Source: Mesorhizobium sp. L-8-3 (GTDB lineage Bacteria > Pseudomonadota > Alphaproteobacteria > Rhizobiales > Rhizobiaceae). Taken from it: a stretch of 64,000 bases of DNA. The position numbers and the translations under genes are program-made. This document shows positions 8,566 to 16,838 of this stretch, piece by piece. The notes under the pieces were generated by a model that was not told the DNA's origin, made no database searches, and worked only from the letters and a program-made list of their open reading frames with translations. Location: contig NZ_AP023262.1 in the NCBI RefSeq assembly GCF_016756615.1, positions 6,449,501 to 6,513,500 on the forward strand, read 5' to 3'. Each line of letters starts with the position of its first letter. Within the stretch, counting starts at the first letter, position 1.

Positions 8566-9738
8566 ATGAGTACATCGGGACACATCATGCGTGCTGCGGC
8601 AGCCCTGCTGCTGCTCTCGACCACGGCGCAGGCCGCCGACGACAAGATCGTGATCGGCGGCGCCCTGTCGCTCACCGGCGTCCAGGCGCCGCTCGACACG
8701 CCGGGCGTCAAGGGCGCCGAGGTGGCGGTCAAATATCTCAACGACAATGGCGGCGTGCTCGGCAAGCAGGTCGAGTTCATCAATATCGACGGCAAGTCCG
8801 ATCCCGTGACCGTCGGCAATGTCGCAGTCGAACTGGTCGACAAGGGCGCCAACCTCATCATGGCGCCATGCGACTTCGACTTCGGCAGCCCGGCGGGACG
8901 TGCCGCCCAGGAAGCCGGCCTGGTCGGCATCTCCACCTGCGCGTCCGACCCGCTCTATTCGTCCTGGTCGCTCGGCGACAAGCAGTTCACCTTGTCCATG
9001 TGGAACACCACGATGGGTGCGGCCGCCGCCGACTTCGCATTCAAGGAGAAGGGCTGGAAGACGGCCTATGTGGTCACCGACCAGTTCATCGCCTACACCA
9101 AGTCGCTGTCCAAATATTTCGTCGCCCAGTACAGGGCCAATGGCGGCGAAGTGATCCTCGAGGACACCTACACCAACGGCGACAACAATTTCTCCGCGCA
9201 GCTCGCGCGCCTGCAGGCGCTCGGAAAGAAGCCGGACGTGATCTTCCTCTCCTCCTACGGGCAGGACATCGGTGCGATCATCCGCGCGCTGCGGGAGGTC
9301 GGCTACGACGCGCCGGTGCTGGGCGGCGATGCCTATGACGATCCGGCCATGCATGCGGCCCTCGGCGAGAAGCTGGGCAACGACGTGTTCTTCGTCACCC
9401 ATACCTTCATGGCTCCGGAAGCCCATCCGGACATGCAGAAATTCGTCGAGCTCTACACCGCGATGCATGGCGCGGCGCCGGACACGTCCTTCGTCGCCAC
9501 GGGGTGGGACACAGTAATGATGATGGCCGAAGCCGTGAAGGCCGCCGGCAGCACCGACGGAGCCGCGGTCGCCAAGGCGCTCGAAGACGGCAAGTTCAAG
9601 CTGCTTACGGGCGAGCTCGACTACGGGACGGCCGAGGAAGGCCATGTGCCGAACAAGGCCGCCGTTCTGGTGGAGCTGAAGGGCGGCAAGCCGACCTTCC
9701 TCGGCTGGCGCACGCCGGAGACGCTGCCGGCGCCCTGA
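8566..9738 (+). CDS. Branched-chain amino acid-type ABC transporter substrate-binding protein (LivJ-like)
   Basis: 390 residues from ATG 8566, chosen because AGGGG lies 6-7 bp upstream; ATG 8560 is too close to it. An N-terminal signal peptide ends near TTAQA-ADD, so the protein is exported to the periplasm. The mature part has the Peripla_BP_6 pattern starting IVIGGALSLTG, with the usual YLNDNGGVLGKQVE and TSFVATGWDTV stretches. It supplies the specificity of the Liv-type importer encoded just downstream. Despite the family name these proteins often bind amides, urea, choline derivatives or aromatic acids. The enzymes around it point to an amide or amine ligand, but this is not proven. Confidence 0.92.
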   Translation: MSTSGHIMRAAAALLLLSTTAQAADDKIVIGGALSLTGVQAPLDTPGVKGAEVAVKYLNDNGGVLGKQVEFINIDGKSDPVTVGNVAVELVDKGANLIMAPCDFDFGSPAGRAAQEAGLVGISTCASDPLYSSWSLGDKQFTLSMWNTTMGAAAADFAFKEKGWKTAYVVTDQFIAYTKSLSKYFVAQYRANGGEVILEDTYTNGDNNFSAQLARLQALGKKPDVIFLSSYGQDIGAIIRALREVGYDAPVLGGDAYDDPAMHAALGEKLGNDVFFVTHTFMAPEAHPDMQKFVELYTAMHGAAPDTSFVATGWDTVMMMAEAVKAAGSTDGAAVAKALEDGKFKLLTGELDYGTAEEGHVPNKAAVLVELKGGKPTFLGWRTPETLPAP

Positions 9739-9743
9739 CATGA

Positions 9744-9800
9744 GCGGCGGGCTACGCCGCCACTGAATGAAAAGCCCCTGATCCTTACGGGCTGAGGGGC
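9744..9800 (+). terminator. Two hairpins between binding-protein and ATPase genes (attenuator or mRNA-stabilising)
   Basis: Directly after the binding-protein stop, GCGGCG (9744-9749) pairs with CGCCGC (9755-9760) around a 5-nt loop. A second hairpin, GCCCCT (9774-9779) with AGGGGC (9795-9800), follows. There is no strong T-run, so partial termination or 3'-end protection of the binding-protein message is more likely than full termination. That arrangement would give more binding protein than membrane components. Confidence 0.45.
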
Positions 9801-9858
9801 CGGTTCGGGAGGGCGGCGCAGGCTGCTGGGCAATGCGTTCCATCGTCGGAAGAAGAAA

Positions 9859-10593
9859 ATGCCTGACATGCATCTCAAGGCGACCGGCGTCACGGTCGAG
9901 TTCGCCGGCTTGCGCGCCCTGAACGGCGTCTCGCTTGCGCTCGGCGGCGGGGAGATCGTCGGCCTGATCGGGCCCAACGGCTCCGGCAAGACCACGCTGA
10001 TCAATGCGATCACCGGACAGGTGCCGCTCGCCGGCGGCAGCGTCACGCTCGACAGCGAGACGATTTCGGGGCTGCCGCCGCGCGCCATCGCGCTGAAAGG
10101 CATCACCCGCTCGTTCCAGATCGTGCGGCTCTTCAACAATCTGACGGTGGCCGAAAATGTCGAGGCGGCAGCGCTCGCCCATGGCGACGGGCAGCGTGTC
10201 GCCCGCGCCAAGGCGGCCACCCTTCTCGACGAATTCGGCCTTGCCGGCAAGGCCGACGATCTCGGCGGTGTGCTCAGCTACGGCGACAAGCGGCGGGTAG
10301 AGATCGCCCGTGCGCTGGCCGCAGACCCTTGCTTCCTGCTGCTCGACGAGCCGGCGGCCGGCATGAACGAAGCGGAGACCGAGACCTTGCTCGGCTTGTT
10401 GTCCGATCTGCCGCGATCGCGCGGGCTTGGCCTGCTGATCATCGACCACGATATGGGCCTCATCATGCGGCTCTGCGGCCGGCTCCATGTGCTGGCATCC
10501 GGTCGTACCATCGCCGAAGGCAGTCCTCAGGAGGTGCGCACCAATCCCGCCGTGATCGAAGCCTATCTGGGTTCGGAGGCCGGTCATGCTTGA
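9859..10593 (+). CDS. ABC transporter ATP-binding protein, LivG type
   Basis: 244 residues. Walker A is GPNGSGKT (about residue 38-45), the signature region is LSYGDKRRVEIARAL and Walker B is FLLLDEPAAGMN. LSYG instead of LSGG is common in LivG. It pairs with the LivF-type ATPase encoded next to energise import of the ligand bound by the 8566 protein. The following gene starts 8 bp inside its end, indicating coupled translation. A roughly 120-bp spacer with hairpins separates it from the binding-protein gene. Confidence 0.93.
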   Translation: MPDMHLKATGVTVEFAGLRALNGVSLALGGGEIVGLIGPNGSGKTTLINAITGQVPLAGGSVTLDSETISGLPPRAIALKGITRSFQIVRLFNNLTVAENVEAAALAHGDGQRVARAKAATLLDEFGLAGKADDLGGVLSYGDKRRVEIARALAADPCFLLLDEPAAGMNEAETETLLGLLSDLPRSRGLGLLIIDHDMGLIMRLCGRLHVLASGRTIAEGSPQEVRTNPAVIEAYLGSEAGHA

Positions 10594-11299
10594 AGTATCT
10601 GGTCTCGATGTTCGCTACGGCGCGATCAACGCCGTGCGCGGCATTTCACTCTCCGCTGCGAAGGGCGAACTGATCACGCTGCTCGGCGCCAACGGCGCCG
10701 GCAAGACCTCCACTCTGATGTGCATCGCCGGTGCGCTCAAGGCGACCAGCGGTTCGGTCAGGCTCGATGGCGAGGACCTTACTTCGGCCAAGCCAGAGAC
10801 CGTAGTGCGCAGGGGCATCGCCACCGTGCCGGAGACGCGCGACGTTTTCCCCGACCTGACCGTCGACGAGAACCTGACGCTCGGAAGCTATATCAGGCGC
10901 AGCGACGCGGCGGGCGTCGCGGAGGATCGCGCCCGCATGTTCGAGCTCTTCCCGCGGCTGGCCGAGCGCGCAGCCCAGCCCGCCGGCACACTGTCCGGCG
11001 GAGAACAGCAGATGCTCGTGATCGCCCGCGCGATGATGTCACGCCCCAAGGTGCTGCTGCTCGACGAGCCTTCGCTCGGTCTCGCGCCCGTCATCGTCGA
11101 CCAGATCTTCGCGATGATCGCTACCTTGAAGGCCTCGGGGCTCACGATCGTGCTGGTCGAGCAGAACGTGGCCAAGGCGTTGTCGGTTGCCGACCGCGCC
11201 TATGTGATGCGACTGGGCCGGATCGCCGCCAGCGGCACGGCGGATGAAATCGGCGCGGCCACCGATCTCGGCGCGCTTTATCTCGGGGGCGAACGGTGA
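10586..11299 (+). CDS. ABC transporter ATP-binding protein, LivF type
   Basis: 237 residues, the usual LivF length. Walker A is GANGAGKT, the signature is LSGGEQQML, Walker B is VLLLDEPSLGLAP, and the switch histidine position has Q in VEQNVAKAL, as is normal in LivF. The start overlaps LivG by 8 bp and the stop overlaps the GTG of the LivH-type permease (GTGA), so the transporter genes form one tightly coupled operon. Confidence 0.93.
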   Translation: MLEVSGLDVRYGAINAVRGISLSAAKGELITLLGANGAGKTSTLMCIAGALKATSGSVRLDGEDLTSAKPETVVRRGIATVPETRDVFPDLTVDENLTLGSYIRRSDAAGVAEDRARMFELFPRLAERAAQPAGTLSGGEQQMLVIARAMMSRPKVLLLDEPSLGLAPVIVDQIFAMIATLKASGLTIVLVEQNVAKALSVADRAYVMRLGRIAASGTADEIGAATDLGALYLGGER

Positions 11300-12186
11300 C
11301 ATTCACGCTGCAGTTCCTGATCGACGTGCTGAGCCTGGGCGGCGCCTATGCGCTGATGGCGCTCGGCCTCGTCATCGTCTACGGCATCCTGAAGCTGGTG
11401 AATTTCGCCTATGGCGAACTCATCATGGTCGCCGGCTACACCATGTTCCTGCTCGGCGGCTCTCCCCTGCCCTGGCTGGTCATGGCGGTCGTGGCCGTCG
11501 GCATGGCCGTGCTCGCCGGCATCGCCACCGACTATGTCGCCTTCCGCCCGGTCCGGGCGAAATCGGTGACAGCTGTGCTGATCACCTCCTTCGCCTTCTC
11601 CACCCTGCTGCAGAATGCGGCGCTGCTGTTCATCTCGCCGCGCCCGCGGGCCGTGCCCCTGCCCGAGATCTTCTCGCAGACTGTGACGATCGGCGGCGCC
11701 GTCACCCCGATGCGCAACCTGATCACGATCGCCGCCGCCGTGGTGCTGCTCGCCCTCTTCGCGCTCCTGATGCGCCGCACCGTCCTTGGGATCGCCATGC
11801 GCGCGGCGGCCGCGAACTTCACCATGGCGCGCATGCTGGGCGTGCCGGCCAACCTCATCATCACGGCCGCCTTCGCCATATCGGGCTTTCTCGCCGGTGT
11901 GGTCGGACTCCTGTGGATCGGGCGCATCGGCACGGTGGTGCCAGGTATCGGGCTGGAACCGCTGCTCGTCGCTTTCATCGCTACCGTCATCGGCGGCATG
12001 CGCAGCCTCCCCGGCGCGGTGATCGGCGGCTTCCTGCTCGCCCTGATCGACACCACGCTCAACTACACGCTGCCTCAGGAACTGCTCAAATTCCGCGATG
12101 CCTTCACTTTCAGCCTGGTCATCCTGATCCTGTTGTGGCGGCCGGATGGGCTGATGAAGGGCCCGGCTTCGGGACAAAGGACGTGA
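11296..12186 (+). CDS. Branched-chain amino acid-type ABC permease, LivH type
   Basis: 296 residues with about eight hydrophobic segments. The start is a GTG overlapping the LivF stop. LivH-like landmarks include LGLVIVYGILKLVNFAYGE near the N-terminus and the FATVIGGM/GAVIGGF-like stretches near the C-terminus (VAFIATVIGG). It forms half of the inner-membrane channel with the LivM-type subunit encoded 7 bp downstream. Length and topology are normal for the family. Confidence 0.93.
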   Translation: MTFTLQFLIDVLSLGGAYALMALGLVIVYGILKLVNFAYGELIMVAGYTMFLLGGSPLPWLVMAVVAVGMAVLAGIATDYVAFRPVRAKSVTAVLITSFAFSTLLQNAALLFISPRPRAVPLPEIFSQTVTIGGAVTPMRNLITIAAAVVLLALFALLMRRTVLGIAMRAAAANFTMARMLGVPANLIITAAFAISGFLAGVVGLLWIGRIGTVVPGIGLEPLLVAFIATVIGGMRSLPGAVIGGFLLALIDTTLNYTLPQELLKFRDAFTFSLVILILLWRPDGLMKGPASGQRT

Positions 12187-12193
12187 GGCCGCG

Positions 12194-13222
12194 ATGAAGA
12201 ACCATCTTGCCACTGTCGCGATCCTCGCAGGCCTGGTGATACTGGCGGTCGTGGTGACCGAAGCGCTCGGCATCCGCCTCTATGACCGCGTCGCGACCAA
12301 TCTCTGCATCTCGCTGGTGCTGGTGCTCGGCCTGCAGGTGTTCATGGGCAATTCCGGCATCCTGTCCTTCGCCCATATGGGTTTCATGGGTGTCGGCGCC
12401 TATGCGTCGGCCGTGCTCACCATTCCGGCCCAGATGAAGGGCATGGCGCTGCCCGATCTCTATCCCTTCCTGCAGGGTGTGGTGATCTCGCCCTACATTG
12501 CTATCGTTGTCGGCGGGCTGCTCGCGGCGCTGGTCGCGGCGATCCTCTCCTATCCGCTGATGCGGCTTTCGGATGCGGCGGCGGTCATCACTTCGTTCGC
12601 CCTGCTGGTCGTGCTTTACACGGTGATGACCCATTGGAGCGCGCTGACCAACGGGCCGCGCACGCTCTTCGGCCTGCCCAAGGCGACCGATCTGAGGCTG
12701 TCTGCCCTGGTCGCGATAGTTGCGGTGATCGCAGCGCTGGCCTTCAAGGAATCGCGGGCCGGAAAGCTGCTGCGCGCCAGCCGCGACGACGAACGCGCAG
12801 CCGCGGCCATCGGGGCTCATATCCCGCTCCTGCGCTGGCGCGCCTTCATCGTCGCCGCCTTCTTCGCCGGCATCGGCGGGGCGCTGTGGGGGCATTTCAT
12901 CACCTCCTTCTCGCCCAAGGCCTTTTATCTCAAGGAGACCTTCCTCATCCTGTCGATGCTCGTCATCGGCGGCGCCAACACCGTCACCGGCGCGGTGGTC
13001 GGCGCCTTCATCGTCACCATCGCCTATGAGGCGCTGCGCGGGCTGGAAGGCGCGCTCAACCAGGCCAAGTTCTCGGCCGAACCCGTCATCGGTCTCACCG
13101 AGATCGTGCTGTCGCTCGTCATGGTCGCGGTGCTGGTGCTGCGCCCCGGCGGCCTTTTCCCGACACGCGAGATCGGCACACTGATCGCAAGGCGTTTCGT
13201 CCGAAAGGAGAAGATCCCATGA
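12194..13222 (+). CDS. Branched-chain amino acid-type ABC permease, LivM type
   Basis: 342 residues and strongly hydrophobic. It shows LivM landmarks: NSGILSFAHMGFMGVGAYASA near the N-terminus, SRDDERAAAAIG in the central cytoplasmic loop and a C-terminal VLRPGGLFPT motif. It completes the permease pair. Its stop overlaps the start of the second isochorismatase-like hydrolase (ATGA), which ties the enzyme to transport and argues that the hydrolase acts on the imported compound or a near product. Confidence 0.93.
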   Translation: MKNHLATVAILAGLVILAVVVTEALGIRLYDRVATNLCISLVLVLGLQVFMGNSGILSFAHMGFMGVGAYASAVLTIPAQMKGMALPDLYPFLQGVVISPYIAIVVGGLLAALVAAILSYPLMRLSDAAAVITSFALLVVLYTVMTHWSALTNGPRTLFGLPKATDLRLSALVAIVAVIAALAFKESRAGKLLRASRDDERAAAAIGAHIPLLRWRAFIVAAFFAGIGGALWGHFITSFSPKAFYLKETFLILSMLVIGGANTVTGAVVGAFIVTIAYEALRGLEGALNQAKFSAEPVIGLTEIVLSLVMVAVLVLRPGGLFPTREIGTLIARRFVRKEKIP

Positions 13223-13893
13223 GCTGGAAGACCGACCGCCGTTCCTTCTACTACGCCAATGCCGAGGAGCCGGCCGACATCCAGCTCGATCCGTCGACGA
13301 CGGCGCTGCTCGTGATCGACGTCCAGAACACCTATCTCGCGCCGAAGGACACCGAGGCGGAAACGGCCCGCTGGCAGCCCTTCTATGACCGTATGCGCGG
13401 CACGGTCATCCCCAACGTCGCGAGCCTGATCGAGGACTGCCGCGCCCGCGGCGTCGAGGTGATCTTCGCCCGCATCGCCTGCCACAAGCTCGACGGCCGC
13501 GACCGCTCGCTCAGCCAGAAAAAGCCGGGCTTCAACTATCTGCTCCTGCCCAAGGACCTCGAGGAAGGACAGATCGTTCCCGAACTCACGCCGAAAGGCG
13601 ACGAGATCACCATCCTGAAGACCACGGACAGCGCGCTGACCGGCACCAATCTCAGGCTCATCCTGCACAATATGGGCGTGAAGGACGTGATCTGCGTCGG
13701 CATCTTCACCGACCAGTGCGTCTCCTCGACGGTGCGCAGCCTCGCCGACGAGAGCTTCGGCGTGGTTGTCGTCGACGATTGCTGCGCCGCAGCTACCATG
13801 GAACTCCACGACCGGGAACTCGAGATCATCAACATGATCTACTGCCACGTGGTCAGCAGCGAGGAGTTGTCGGGGTTCTTTGTGAAGGGGTGA
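13219..13893 (+). CDS. Isochorismatase-like cysteine hydrolase (second copy)
   Basis: 224 residues. The catalytic triad can be read as Asp in LLVIDVQNTY, Lys in TILKTTDSAL and Cys in IFTDQCVSSTV. It is clearly related to, but divergent from, the 7812 gene, and both conserve a GRDRSL stretch followed by a KPGFN or ITGFN-like segment, suggesting a common subfamily and possibly related ligands. Its start overlaps the LivM stop by 4 bp. It is the last gene of the transporter operon, with a palindromic repeat element immediately downstream. Likely reaction: hydrolysis of an amide or carbamoyl bond; substrate unknown. Confidence 0.9.
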   Translation: MSWKTDRRSFYYANAEEPADIQLDPSTTALLVIDVQNTYLAPKDTEAETARWQPFYDRMRGTVIPNVASLIEDCRARGVEVIFARIACHKLDGRDRSLSQKKPGFNYLLLPKDLEEGQIVPELTPKGDEITILKTTDSALTGTNLRLILHNMGVKDVICVGIFTDQCVSSTVRSLADESFGVVVVDDCCAAATMELHDRELEIINMIYCHVVSSEELSGFFVKG

Positions 13894-13966
13894 GGGAGAT
13901 GCCTGCTTCGCGAACGCAACAAAGTCGGGAAATCTGGTGCTCTTCCTTCATTCGCATCGCGCTGGG

Positions 13967-14184
13967 TACCCCTCATCCGACCTCGCTACGCGAGGCCACC
14001 TTCTCCCACAAGGGGAGAAGGCGGGAGCCTAGCTTTCCCCGCTCCGCAAATCACCAGCGTCGACGACTAGCGCAGACGTTGCCGCAAGCGTTCCCTTCTC
14101 CCCTTGTGGGGTCCGAAGGACGGGTGGAGACCCGTGGCTCCACCCCGGGTGGTGGCCGCGCGAAGCGCGGTCGGATGAGGGGTA
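13967..14184. repeat. Large intergenic palindromic element (rhizobial mosaic-repeat type)
   Basis: The outer arms TACCCCTCATCCGACC (13967-13982) and its exact complement (14169-14184) are 16 bp and perfect. An inner pair, 14005-14021 and 14094-14110, is a perfect 17-bp inverted repeat around CCCACAAGGGGAGAAGG. Local hairpins such as CCTCGC-tac-GCGAGG (13981-13995) sit inside. The element fills most of the 336-bp gap between the hydrolase and the aminotransferase. The structure resembles the RIME-type mosaic elements described from Rhizobium, and copies elsewhere in the genome are expected. It may serve as a terminator for the transporter operon. Confidence 0.75.
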
Positions 14185-14229
14185 AACCTGAAGCGCTTCG
14201 TCACAAAAGATTACCCAATCGGTGGTGAT

Positions 14230-15546
14230 ATGCCCAGCCTCTACGAACGCGATCTCAAATCGCTCTCCCGCCTCTCCCATCTGCGCTTCTTCCCGCAGGC
14301 CGTCATTGGCGGCAAGGGCGCCTATCTCACGTCCGACGACGGGCGAAGGCTGCTCGACTTTTCGGCGTCCTGGGGCGCGGCGAGCCTCGGCCATTCGCAC
14401 CCCGCTGTCCGCGACGCCGTCCTGCGGGCGCTCTCCGACCAGGCCGGCGCGAGCCATCTGTCGAGCGCCAATCTGCCGGCGGTGGAACTGGCGGAAAAGC
14501 TGCTGTCGATCGTACCGCGCCGCGCCGCGGGCCGCGTCTGGCTCGGCCATTCAGGCTCCGACGCCAACGAGACCGTCGCGCGTGTCGTCGTCGCGGCAAC
14601 AGGGCGGCCGCGCATCCTCGCCTTCAAGGGCGCCTATCATGGCGGCACGACCGGCTCGATGGCCGTTTCCGGCCACCCGGTGCAGCAGGGCGTGCCGAAG
14701 GCGCAGGGGCTCACATTGATCCCCTACCCCAACCCGTACCGGGATGGTGGCGACTACACTTCGGCCGATACGGCGCTCGCCGAGCTCGAAAGCCTGCTGG
14801 CTGGTCCGGTCCCGCCGAACGAGGTGGCGGCCCTACTTCTCGAGCCGATCCAGTCCGACGGCGGCATGGTTGTCCCGCCGGAGAACTATTTCCGGCGGGT
14901 GGAGGCGATCTGCCGGCAGCACGGCATCCTCATCGTGTCCGACGAGGTGAAGGTCGGGCTCGGACGCAGCGGCAGGCTGCACGCGTTCGACCATCTCGGC
15001 ATCGAGCCCGACATCGTGGTCTTCGGCAAGGGGCTCGGTGGAGGCCTGCCGGTTTCGGCGGCGGTCGGGCCGGAGGCCATCATGAACCACAGCCCGGCCT
15101 TTTCCTTCCAGACCGTGCACGGCAACCCGGTCTGTGCGGCCGCGGCGCTCGCCGTTCTGGAGACGATCGAACGCGAAGGGCTCGCCGATCGTGCCTCTGA
15201 AATCGGCCGGCACCTGATGCAGGAACTGGAACGGCTCAAGCAGAAGCATGCCTTGATCGGCGACGTCAGAGGGCGCGGGCTCGCGATCGGCGTCGAACTG
15301 GTCACCGACCGGGCGTCGAAGAGCCCGGCCAGACAGGAAACCGCGCTTGCCGCCTACCGCGCCTTCGAACTCGGTCTGGTGCTCTATTATGTGGGCATGT
15401 CCTCGAATGTGCTGGAATTCACACCGCCCCTGACGTTGACCAAGGAAGAGGCTTCGGCCGGCGTCGCGCTGCTCGACCAGGCGTTGACGGACGTGGCATC
15501 GGGAAAGATCGACCGGACCGCGCTTGCGGATTTCGCGGGTTGGTAG
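14230..15546 (+). CDS. Class III pyridoxal-phosphate aminotransferase
   Basis: 438 residues, normal for class III (omega-amino acid:pyruvate / GABA / ornithine type) aminotransferases. HSGSDANETVARV gives the phosphate-binding region, SDEVKVGLGRSG contains the Asp that contacts the PLP ring nitrogen, and Lys267 in FGKGLGGGLP is the Schiff-base lysine. GGTGATATG gives a modest ribosome site. It would transfer the amino group of an omega-amino acid or amine to a keto acid. It is separated from the transporter operon by the palindromic repeat, so it is probably transcribed separately, but its chemistry fits an amine-degrading pathway. Confidence 0.92.
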   Translation: MPSLYERDLKSLSRLSHLRFFPQAVIGGKGAYLTSDDGRRLLDFSASWGAASLGHSHPAVRDAVLRALSDQAGASHLSSANLPAVELAEKLLSIVPRRAAGRVWLGHSGSDANETVARVVVAATGRPRILAFKGAYHGGTTGSMAVSGHPVQQGVPKAQGLTLIPYPNPYRDGGDYTSADTALAELESLLAGPVPPNEVAALLLEPIQSDGGMVVPPENYFRRVEAICRQHGILIVSDEVKVGLGRSGRLHAFDHLGIEPDIVVFGKGLGGGLPVSAAVGPEAIMNHSPAFSFQTVHGNPVCAAAALAVLETIEREGLADRASEIGRHLMQELERLKQKHALIGDVRGRGLAIGVELVTDRASKSPARQETALAAYRAFELGLVLYYVGMSSNVLEFTPPLTLTKEEASAGVALLDQALTDVASGKIDRTALADFAGW

Positions 15547-15579
15547 GCACGACCCGAAGTCCGGTGCTCCGCCAACGTC

Positions 15580-15612
15580 CCGGAGAGGCGCAACGAGAAT
15601 CCGCCTCTCCGG
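15580..15612. terminator. Bidirectional terminator hairpin between convergent genes
   Basis: CCGGAGAGGCG (15580-15590) and CGCCTCTCCGG (15602-15612) form a perfect 11-bp stem with an 11-nt loop. It lies in the 93-bp gap between the plus-strand aminotransferase and the minus-strand DUF1428 gene. There is no clear T-tract on either side, so strength is uncertain, but position and stem quality fit a shared terminator. Confidence 0.6.
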
Positions 15613-15639
15613 CCATGATCGATTTCTCGCCGTCAGCGA

Positions 15640-16359
15640 CTACATATCGAGAACCGGAACGAAGCCGCCGTGGACCCGCCGCTTCTCGTCATAGGGCATG
15701 GCATCCGGATCCGGATACATGCGCGGGTCGGCAATCACCTTCTCCCATCCGGCGTCGCGAACCTCCTTCGACGGCCATTCGATCCAGGAGAAGGTGACTT
15801 TCTCGTCGCCCGAGGCCAGCACGGCCCCCTTGTAGTCGGTGACCTTGCCGTCGGGGACGTGGTCGCCCCAGGCGTCGACAACCCGCGTTGCGCCGTGCTC
15901 CATCAGGACCGCCGATATCCTGGTGTCGAGGTCGCGGTAATCTTCCTTCCTGGAGGCCGGAACCGGCATCAGGGATCCGTCGACATAACCCGTCTTGCCG
16001 CCGGCATTCTTGATGCTGAGGGGCGTGAAGCCGCCATAGATCATCCGCTTGCCGTCGAAAGGCATGGCCGCACCGATCGCCTGCATGCGCGGGTCGCTCA
16101 TGACCTTCTCATAGGCAGCGTCGGCCGCTTCCTTGGAAGGATATTCATGCCACGAGAATACGATGACCTCGTCGGGCCTCGCCTTCACCGCACGCCTGAA
16201 ATCCGTGATCTTGCCGTCGGGAACGTCGTCGCCCCATGCCTCGACGACGCGGGTCGCCCCGAACTCCTTGAAAAGCGCGGCCGCGGCGGCGGAATGTTCG
16301 ATATAGGCATCCTTGTTCGCTGCAGGCACTGCGGCGACGAAACCTTCCACATAGGTCAT
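15640..16359 (-). CDS. Tandem DUF1428 domain protein
   Basis: 239 residues from ATG 16359, chosen for the strong GAGGAGAG ribosome site just upstream; the frame is open further upstream but without such a site. The protein is an internal duplication. Both halves (about 1-118 and 122-239) carry the same sequence of motifs: YVEGF/YVDGS, GATRVV-AWGD-VPDGK, VFSWHEYPSK/TFSWIEWPSK and DPRM. Single-domain relatives (DUF1428, dimeric alpha-beta barrel) form dimers, so this protein is probably a pseudo-dimer in one chain. Function unknown; related ferredoxin-like barrels include stress and YCII-like proteins. It is divergent from the ECF sigma unit at 16497. Confidence 0.85.
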   Translation of the reverse strand: MTYVEGFVAAVPAANKDAYIEHSAAAAALFKEFGATRVVEAWGDDVPDGKITDFRRAVKARPDEVIVFSWHEYPSKEAADAAYEKVMSDPRMQAIGAAMPFDGKRMIYGGFTPLSIKNAGGKTGYVDGSLMPVPASRKEDYRDLDTRISAVLMEHGATRVVDAWGDHVPDGKVTDYKGAVLASGDEKVTFSWIEWPSKEVRDAGWEKVIADPRMYPDPDAMPYDEKRRVHGGFVPVLDM

Positions 16360-16496
16360 GACTCTCTCCTCTTTCGCGGCCTCTCTTCCTGTCTTGGAAC
16401 GGCCCTCGCATGAAAGACGGTGCCGATAGCCAAAAAGATTCATCCACTGGCGAGAATCTTTTTGCCGTCGGCGGGCGTCTTCACGGCAGGTCGACG

Positions 16497-16835
16497 ATGA
16501 GTTGGACAAAGACAATGAACTACGCAGTCGTACGTTATGGGGTGAAAGCGGCAGGGGTGGCGGAGAACCGTGCCTTGATCGCGAAGGTGTTCCAGGAACT
16601 GGAGGAGTCCGCAACCGAGGGCCTGCAATATCTGGTGCTGGAACTGGACGACGGGGAGTTCGTCCATATTGTCGGAACGCTTGACGGCGACGAAGCCTCT
16701 CCCTTGCCTCGGCTGGCTGCTTTCAAGGCCTTTACCGAGAACCACGCGGACCGGCGCTCGACCGCGATCATCCGATCCCCGGCAAGGATAGCCGGCAACC
16801 ATCGAATGCTTGCCGCTGCCGAGCCGGCGACCTAG
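16497..16835 (+). CDS. Small conserved-looking protein, possible ABM-like alpha/beta barrel
   Basis: About 112 residues from ATG 16497; ATG 16515 in the same frame is an alternative giving 106. The pattern NYAVVRYGVK, then a helix (NRALIAKVFQELEES), then YLVLELDDGEFVHIV resembles the beta-alpha-beta layout of antibiotic-biosynthesis-monooxygenase-like small proteins, though I do not recognise a defined family. The sigma-factor gene starts 3 bp after its stop, so the pair is one operon. Partners of ECF41-type sigma factors are often small redox or SnoaL/DGPF-type enzymes, so it may be the controlled or co-regulated enzyme. Confidence 0.65.
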   Translation: MSWTKTMNYAVVRYGVKAAGVAENRALIAKVFQELEESATEGLQYLVLELDDGEFVHIVGTLDGDEASPLPRLAAFKAFTENHADRRSTAIIRSPARIAGNHRMLAAAEPAT

Positions 16836-16838
16836 ACC

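Noticed and set aside
8443..10587. 714-codon minus-strand frame across the LivJ/LivG genes
   Set aside because: No domain, no ribosome site, and antisense to two well-supported transporter genes.
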